NCBI GenBank assembly: GCA_027619375.1 | Contig: JAQCFL010000006.1 | Span: forward strand, 1-42,463 | From: Verrucomicrobiota bacterium | GTDB taxonomy: Bacteria; Verrucomicrobiota; Verrucomicrobiia; Verrucomicrobiales; Akkermansiaceae | Direction: 5' to 3' | Length of the DNA: 42,463 nt | Part shown: one piece after another, positions 38,489 to 42,463 of the stretch | Layout of the letters: the number at the start of each line of letters is the position of its first letter | Numbering within the stretch: position 1 is the first letter of the stretch | The notes under the pieces: model-generated | The model's input: only the letters and a program-made list of their open reading frames with translations | Told to the model about the DNA's origin: nothing | The model's database searches: none | Position numbers and translations under genes: made by a program

Positions 38489-38709
38489 TCCGCCAGTTTC
38501 TTGAGCATGTTCCGATTCTCGCGCATGATGCATTCGGCGATGTCCATCTGACGGCTTTTGATTTCGTCGTAAGCGGACAGTTCCAAACCACGGCTGGTCT
38601 CGGTGACGGTGAGGGTGTCTCCTTTGGAGACGCGGAGTTTCTCGAGAAGTTCCTTGGGGAGGATGAGGCCGGCGGAGTTGCCGATGGAGATGATTTTGAC
38701 CGTGGTCAT
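38485..38709 (-). CDS. AbrB/MazE-like antitoxin of the doc pair
   Basis: 74 residues. The N-terminal half (VKIISIGNSAGLILPKELLEKL, split as VKIISIGNSAGLI and LPKELLEKL) is a SpoVT/AbrB swapped-hairpin DNA-binding domain of the MazE type; the C-terminal half (DIAECIMRENRNMLKKLAE) is a helix that should cover the toxin. It precedes and overlaps the doc-like gene. Doc is classically paired with Phd, but AbrB-fold partners also occur. ATG 38709 is chosen because the palindromic operator ends six bases before it; a longer in-frame start at 38760 would read through the operator. Confidence 0.88.
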   Translation of the reverse strand: MTTVKIISIGNSAGLILPKELLEKLRVSKGDTLTVTETSRGLELSAYDEIKSRQMDIAECIMRENRNMLKKLAE

Positions 38710-38715
38710 GAATGT

Positions 38716-38735
38716 GTTATAACAAAAGTTATAAC
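38716..38735 (-). promoter_or_regulatory. Twin-palindrome operator/promoter of the toxin-antitoxin pair
   Basis: GTTATAAC, itself a perfect palindrome, occurs twice (38716-38723 and 38728-38735), spaced by AAAA, directly before the antitoxin start. It contains TATAAC, a good -10-like hexamer on the minus strand. Such paired sites fit autoregulation by the AbrB-type antitoxin. Confidence 0.7.
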
Positions 38736-38806
38736 ATCGGCAAGGCGGGTTTTTCGGCATTGGAATGGGGATTGCGCGGGGTGGCGGGGGCGTGGAGGAT
38801 GCTGCG

Positions 38807-39625
38807 GTGAGTTGGACGAGCGTACAGGACTATGAGGACATCCGTTACGAGACGACGGACGGGGGGCAGATTGCGAAGATCACCATCAATCGGCCGGAGG
38901 TGCGGAATGCCTTTCGGCCGCAGACGGTGAAGGAGATGTTGAAGGCCTTTGAGTTGGCGCATGAGGATCCGAAGGTGGGGGTGATCATTTTGACGGGGGC
39001 GGGGGATCTGGCGTTTTGTTCGGGAGGGGATCAGAAGGTGCGGGGGCATGCGGGGTATATCGGGGAGGACGGAGTGCCGCGGCTGAACATTTTGGATGTG
39101 CAGAAAAAGATTCGTGGTTTGCCGAAGCCGGTGGTGGCGATGGTGGCGGGGTATGCGATTGGTGGGGGGCACGTGCTGCATGTGGTGTGTGATTTGACCA
39201 TCGCGGCGGACAATGCGCGGTTCGGGCAGACCGGACCGAAGGTGGGGAGTTTTGACGGGGGATTGGGGGCGAGTTATCTGGCGCGGATCGTGGGGCAGAA
39301 GAAGGCGCGGGAGATTTGGTATTTGTGCAGGCAGTATGATGCGCAGCAGGCGTTGGAGATGGGACTGGTGAACACGGTGGTGCCTCTTGCGAAGTTGGAA
39401 GAGGAAACGCTGTCGTGGTGTCGGGAGATGTTGGCGCATTCGCCGATGGCCCTGCGGTGTTTGAAGGCGGCGCTGAATGCGGACTGCGACGGGCAGATGG
39501 GTCTGCTCGACATGGCGGGAAATGCGACGCTGCTCTACTACATGAGTGAGGAGGCGAAGGAGGGGAAGCAGGCATTTTTGGAGAAGCGGAAGCCCGATTT
39601 TTCGAAGTTTCCACGGGTGCCGTAG
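38807..39625 (+). CDS. menB: 1,4-dihydroxy-2-naphthoyl-CoA synthase
   Basis: 272 residues from GTG 38807, which has a clear GGAGG eight bases upstream; an open extension back to 38765 lacks family residues. Crotonase fold: [44 protein letters not shown] and [20 protein letters not shown], split here as [12 protein letters not shown] and LGASYLAR, nearly the E. coli MenB sequence and including the Gly of the bicarbonate-dependent class. It closes the second ring of the naphthoquinone from O-succinylbenzoyl-CoA. First gene of the second men block; menA follows after four bases. It starts about 70 bases from the divergent toxin-antitoxin operator. Confidence 0.96.
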   Translation: MSWTSVQDYEDIRYETTDGGQIAKITINRPEVRNAFRPQTVKEMLKAFELAHEDPKVGVIILTGAGDLAFCSGGDQKVRGHAGYIGEDGVPRLNILDVQKKIRGLPKPVVAMVAGYAIGGGHVLHVVCDLTIAADNARFGQTGPKVGSFDGGLGASYLARIVGQKKAREIWYLCRQYDAQQALEMGLVNTVVPLAKLEEETLSWCREMLAHSPMALRCLKAALNADCDGQMGLLDMAGNATLLYYMSEEAKEGKQAFLEKRKPDFSKFPRVP

Positions 39626-39629
39626 GATC

Positions 39630-40499
39630 ATGAAGGCGTGGATTCTGGCGGCGCGGCCGAAGACGCTTCCGGCGGCGATTGTGCCGGTGTGGGTGGGCTG
39701 TGTGTTGGCCTGGAAGCTGGTGGGGGCGGTGGATTGGCGCTTGGCGGGGTTCACCCTGGCGGGGGCCTTGTGCATTCAGGTGGCCACGAATCTGTTCAAT
39801 GATGCGATTGATGCGCGGAAGGGGGCGGACACGGAGGAGCGGTTGGGTCCGCGGCGGGTGACGGCCAGCGGGATGCTGTCGCGGCGGGTGGTGTATGGGG
39901 GGGCGGCGTTCTTTTTGCTGTTGGCGTTTGCTTGCGGGGTGCCCCTTTTCTTGGAGCGGGGGTGGGTGATGCTGGCGATCGGGGTGCCGTCCTTGTTTTT
40001 GGCGTATGGGTATACCGGTGGACCGTTTCCGTTGGCCTACCTGGGTTTGGGTGAATTGTTTGTCGTTTTGTTTTTTGGATTCGTGGCGGTGATGGGGACG
40101 GTGTTTGTGCAAACGGGGGAGTGGCTGTGGCCGGGGGCGGTGTTGGGGCTGCAGGTGGGTCTGCTGAGTGCGGTGCTGATCACCATCAACAATTTGCGGG
40201 ACGTGGAGGAGGACCGGCGGAGTGGGAAGCGGACCCTGGCGGTGAGGATAGGACGAGAGGGCATGCTGGGGGTGCTGCACGGCATGATTTACTTGCCGAT
40301 GGTTCTCACCGGATTGGGCCGCAACTTCGGGATGCCTTGGTTGCTTTTACTTTCGTTTCCCTGGTTCCTGCTCGGCCTGACCGTGGTGCATCTGGTGAAG
40401 CGGACCGAACCGGGGCCGGCCTACAATGGCTATCTTGCGCTGGCGGCCCTGCAGTTGGTGGGTTTTGCGGTGGTGGTGACCATTGCGGCGGCAATTTGA
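39630..40499 (+). CDS. menA: 1,4-dihydroxy-2-naphthoate polyprenyltransferase
   Basis: 289-residue UbiA-family membrane protein with eight or nine hydrophobic helices. The first Asp-rich motif is NLFNDAIDARKGADTEER (Asn57, Asp58, Asp61, Asp67) and the second is NNLRDVEEDRRSGKRTLAV; both bind the magnesium-diphosphate of the prenyl donor. It attaches the isoprenoid tail to DHNA at the membrane, giving demethylmenaquinone. It starts four bases after menB and is followed by menC, consistent with one operon. Confidence 0.95.
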   Translation: MKAWILAARPKTLPAAIVPVWVGCVLAWKLVGAVDWRLAGFTLAGALCIQVATNLFNDAIDARKGADTEERLGPRRVTASGMLSRRVVYGGAAFFLLLAFACGVPLFLERGWVMLAIGVPSLFLAYGYTGGPFPLAYLGLGELFVVLFFGFVAVMGTVFVQTGEWLWPGAVLGLQVGLLSAVLITINNLRDVEEDRRSGKRTLAVRIGREGMLGVLHGMIYLPMVLTGLGRNFGMPWLLLLSFPWFLLGLTVVHLVKRTEPGPAYNGYLALAALQLVGFAVVVTIAAAI

Positions 40500-40536
40500 G
40501 AGTGGATCGGTTGGCGTCCCGCGCTATGTTCGGGGC

Positions 40537-41511
40537 GTGGCTTCGAATGCTCAGGAGGAGACCTTCGTCTGGCGCTACACGCTGCGTAGTGCCGGTGCGC
40601 TGAATGCGCGGACGGGGCGGAAGGAGTTCGAGGGAGCGTTGATCCGGGTGCGGGATGGGTTTGGCTGCCTGCATCCCTGGCCTGAACTGGGGGATCCGCC
40701 GCTGGAGGATTTGCTGGAGATGTGGAAGGAGGGAGGGGGGCATCGGCTGATCCGTCGGGCTCTGGCCTGTGCGGCGCTGGATCGTCATGCGCGGGAGGAG
40801 GGCTATTCCCTCTTCACGGGGTTGGCGGTGCCGGACAGTCACGCCACGATCGTGGAGTGGACGCATGAGGCGATCGAGAGGGCGGTGGTGCACGGGTTTG
40901 AAACGATCAAGTTGAAGGGTGGACGGGCGGTGGTGCGGGAGGTGGAGTTGTTGGATGAGTGGGTGCGGTTGTGGCCGGCGCTGCGCTGGCGGATCGATTT
41001 CAACGGGATGCTGAGCTTTGCGGAAGTGAAGGCCTTGCTGGGCTGTTTGACCGACACGGCCTTGGAGCGGATCGATTTTTTGGAGGATCCCTGTCCCTTT
41101 GATGCGCGGGAATGGACGGCGCTGCGGGAAGTGGGCAGGGTGTCGTTGGCGATGGATGAGGGGATGAGTGCGGGGCATCGGGAGCCCGATGTGCTGGTGG
41201 TGAAGCCGGCTTTGATGGATCCGCGGGATCTCCTGGCGGGAGCGGTGGAGAACGCGCAGAGTCTGGTGGTGACGAGCTACATGGATCATCCGGTGGGGCA
41301 GTGTTTTGCGGCGATTGAGGCGGGGCGGTTGATGGAGACGGAGGGGAGCGCGCTGGTGGGTCGGTGTGGATTGTTGACGCATGAGTTGTTCGAGGAGACT
41401 GAATTCTCGGAGCGTCTGGGGGGGATGGGGCCGGGGTTCAGTTCTCCGGCGGGGACGGGTTTGGGGTTTGATGATTTGTTTAAGAAGCTGCCATGGAGCC
41501 GATTGAGTTGA
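40537..41511 (+). CDS. menC: O-succinylbenzoate synthase
   Basis: Enolase-superfamily protein of 324 residues that dehydrates SHCHC to O-succinylbenzoate. Catalytic residues are visible: Lys125 and Lys127 (IKLKGG), metal ligands Asp154 (RIDFNG), Glu183 (FLEDP) and Asp207 (AMDEG), and Lys223 (VVKPAL). GTG 40537 is chosen; the in-frame TTG at 40483 would overlap menA. Its end overlaps the menE start by 19 bases, so expression is coupled. Confidence 0.92.
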   Translation: MASNAQEETFVWRYTLRSAGALNARTGRKEFEGALIRVRDGFGCLHPWPELGDPPLEDLLEMWKEGGGHRLIRRALACAALDRHAREEGYSLFTGLAVPDSHATIVEWTHEAIERAVVHGFETIKLKGGRAVVREVELLDEWVRLWPALRWRIDFNGMLSFAEVKALLGCLTDTALERIDFLEDPCPFDAREWTALREVGRVSLAMDEGMSAGHREPDVLVVKPALMDPRDLLAGAVENAQSLVVTSYMDHPVGQCFAAIEAGRLMETEGSALVGRCGLLTHELFEETEFSERLGGMGPGFSSPAGTGLGFDDLFKKLPWSRLS

Positions 41512-42463
41512 GAGCGGCCTTGTTTTGGGAGGATTCCCGCCCGCGGGTGTTTGCTCCCCCGCGTTTGGGGGAGGCGGCCCGGGGTTTGGAGGAGAGTCTG
41601 GCGGGGAAGGATTGGGCGCGGAACGGGGTGGTTTTTGCGAGTTCGGGCTCGAGCGGAGCCCCGAAATGGGTGTTGCTGCGCAAGGCCGCCTTGCTGGCTT
41701 CGGCGGCCATGGTGAACCGGCATCTGGGCGTGTCGGCCGGGGATCATTGGTTGCTGGCGCTGCCGGGATGGCATGTGGGGGGCTTCGGGGTGGCGGCGCG
41801 GGCCTTCGAGGCGGATTGCGGGTTCTCGGTGCTGGAGGGAGGCTGGGATGCGGAGCGCTTTTTGGAGGCGTGCGCGAAGGACGGGGCTACTTGCACTTCA
41901 TTGGTGCCGACGCAGGTGCATGATCTTGTGGCGGCGGAATTGGCCGCGCCGGATCGGTTGCGGGTGGTGGTGGTGGGCGGGGGTGGATTGGCGGAAGAGC
42001 TGGGCGGCGAGGCGAGGCGACTGGGCTGGCCGGTGCTGCAAAGCTACGGGATGAGCGAGGCGGGATCGCAGATTGCCACGGCCCCGCTTGATTCGTTGGC
42101 GCGGAAGTTTTCGTCGAACGGCCTGCAAGTGCTGCCGGGTTGGGAGGTGGAGACGAGCGGGGGTGGTCGCCTGCGGGTGCGGGGGGACGCCTTGTTCGAG
42201 GGCTACGTGAGTGGAGCGGGGAAGCGGTTGGGGGCGGATTTGATGGATGGGTGGTTTGAGACGAAGGATCTGGTTTCGATGGAGGGGGGACGACTGACCT
42301 TCCTGGGGCGGAGTGACCGGACCGTGAAAATACTGGGGGAGTTGGTGGAGTTGGATGCCTTGGGGCGGGAGTTGACGGCCTTCGTCGAGGGGAAGGGGGA
42401 GGTGCGGGTGGTGGAGGTGGAGGACGGGAGGGCAGGCTATCGGTTGGTTCCGGTGGTGGCGGG
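41493..42463 (+). CDS. menE: O-succinylbenzoate-CoA ligase, 3' end missing
   Basis: The frame opens at ATG 41493 inside the end of menC and stays open to the window edge (323 full codons). It is an adenylate-forming ligase: P-loop ASSGSSGAPKWVLL (about 49-62), LPGWHVGGFG, VVVVGGGGLAEEL, QSYGMSEAGSQ (A5 motif), LRVRGDALFEGYVSG and WFETKDLVSMEGGRLTFLGRSD, split as WFETKDLVSM and GRLTFLGRSD. It activates O-succinylbenzoate with ATP and CoA for MenB. The N-terminal part before the P-loop is only about 48 residues, much shorter than in E. coli MenE, but the family motifs are complete as far as the window goes. Confidence 0.9.
   Translation, partial: MEPIELRAALFWEDSRPRVFAPPRLGEAARGLEESLAGKDWARNGVVFASSGSSGAPKWVLLRKAALLASAAMVNRHLGVSAGDHWLLALPGWHVGGFGVAARAFEADCGFSVLEGGWDAERFLEACAKDGATCTSLVPTQVHDLVAAELAAPDRLRVVVVGGGGLAEELGGEARRLGWPVLQSYGMSEAGSQIATAPLDSLARKFSSNGLQVLPGWEVETSGGGRLRVRGDALFEGYVSGAGKRLGADLMDGWFETKDLVSMEGGRLTFLGRSDRTVKILGELVELDALGRELTAFVEGKGEVRVVEVEDGRAGYRLVPVVA

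Overview
The window looks like a chromosomal segment of a GC-rich member of the Verrucomicrobiota, probably near the Verrucomicrobiales/Akkermansia side of the phylum. The main reasons are a five-gene block with the order and sequence hallmarks of the Akkermansia Amuc_1102-1101-1100-1099-1098 locus, and a very large prepilin-like protein resembling Verru_Chthon cassette protein A. Assignments rest on motifs I could read and on remembered families; no database search was possible. No rRNA, tRNA or CRISPR array was seen.

Layout. 0-2.9 kb: the 3' part of a DinG/XPD-type Fe-S helicase gene (cut by the window start at its Walker A motif) converges on aroD. Between them is a 383-bp element whose inverted ends contain the TAG stop codons of both genes. 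3.0-10.4 kb: an envelope machine operon, made of a small secreted protein, a PilM-PilN-like fusion, an Amuc_1100 (PilO-like) homologue, an Amuc_1099 (possibly PilP-like) homologue and a TPR-secretin, closed by a strong UUCG hairpin terminator. 10.5-12.4 kb: one uninterrupted reading frame encodes a complete dephospho-CoA kinase followed by a complete Rho factor. 12.4-18.1 kb: a 422-bp gap with a G-run hairpin and a candidate promoter, then two secreted proteins, the second a 1208-residue subtilisin/kexin-like protease. 18.3-25.2 kb: RNase D, a zinc-ribbon membrane protein, gyrB and gyrA. 25.3-29.8 kb: the giant prepilin-like protein and a translationally coupled secreted protein. 30-33 kb: gapA-pgk-tpiA. 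33.1-42.5 kb: a classical (futalosine-independent) menaquinone cluster, menF-menD-menH then menB-menA-menC-menE (menE cut by the window end). The two halves are split by a gene with an in-frame stop codon and by an oppositely oriented AbrB/Doc toxin-antitoxin pair.

How the genes fit together. The pil-like block should build a trans-envelope complex: PilM-N, PilO-like and PilP-like inner parts aligned with an outer-membrane secretin. No ATPase, platform protein or major pilin is present, so these must lie elsewhere. The prepilin-like giant could be a client, but that is inference. gapA-pgk-tpiA form a lower-glycolysis operon. The men genes cover chorismate to demethylmenaquinone except for the DHNA-CoA thioesterase and the final methyltransferase.

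Genome style. Many genes here start without a visible Shine-Dalgarno sequence and instead have ACC directly before ATG. The pil and glycolysis genes favour C-ending codons, while the men cluster favours G-ending codons (GTG, TTG, GCG, GGG). The points most worth a second look are the CoaE-Rho fusion, the PilM-PilN fusion in an Amuc_1100-type operon, the stop-codon-bearing inverted repeat element, the interrupted men cluster, and the proline at the quinolone-determining position of GyrA.
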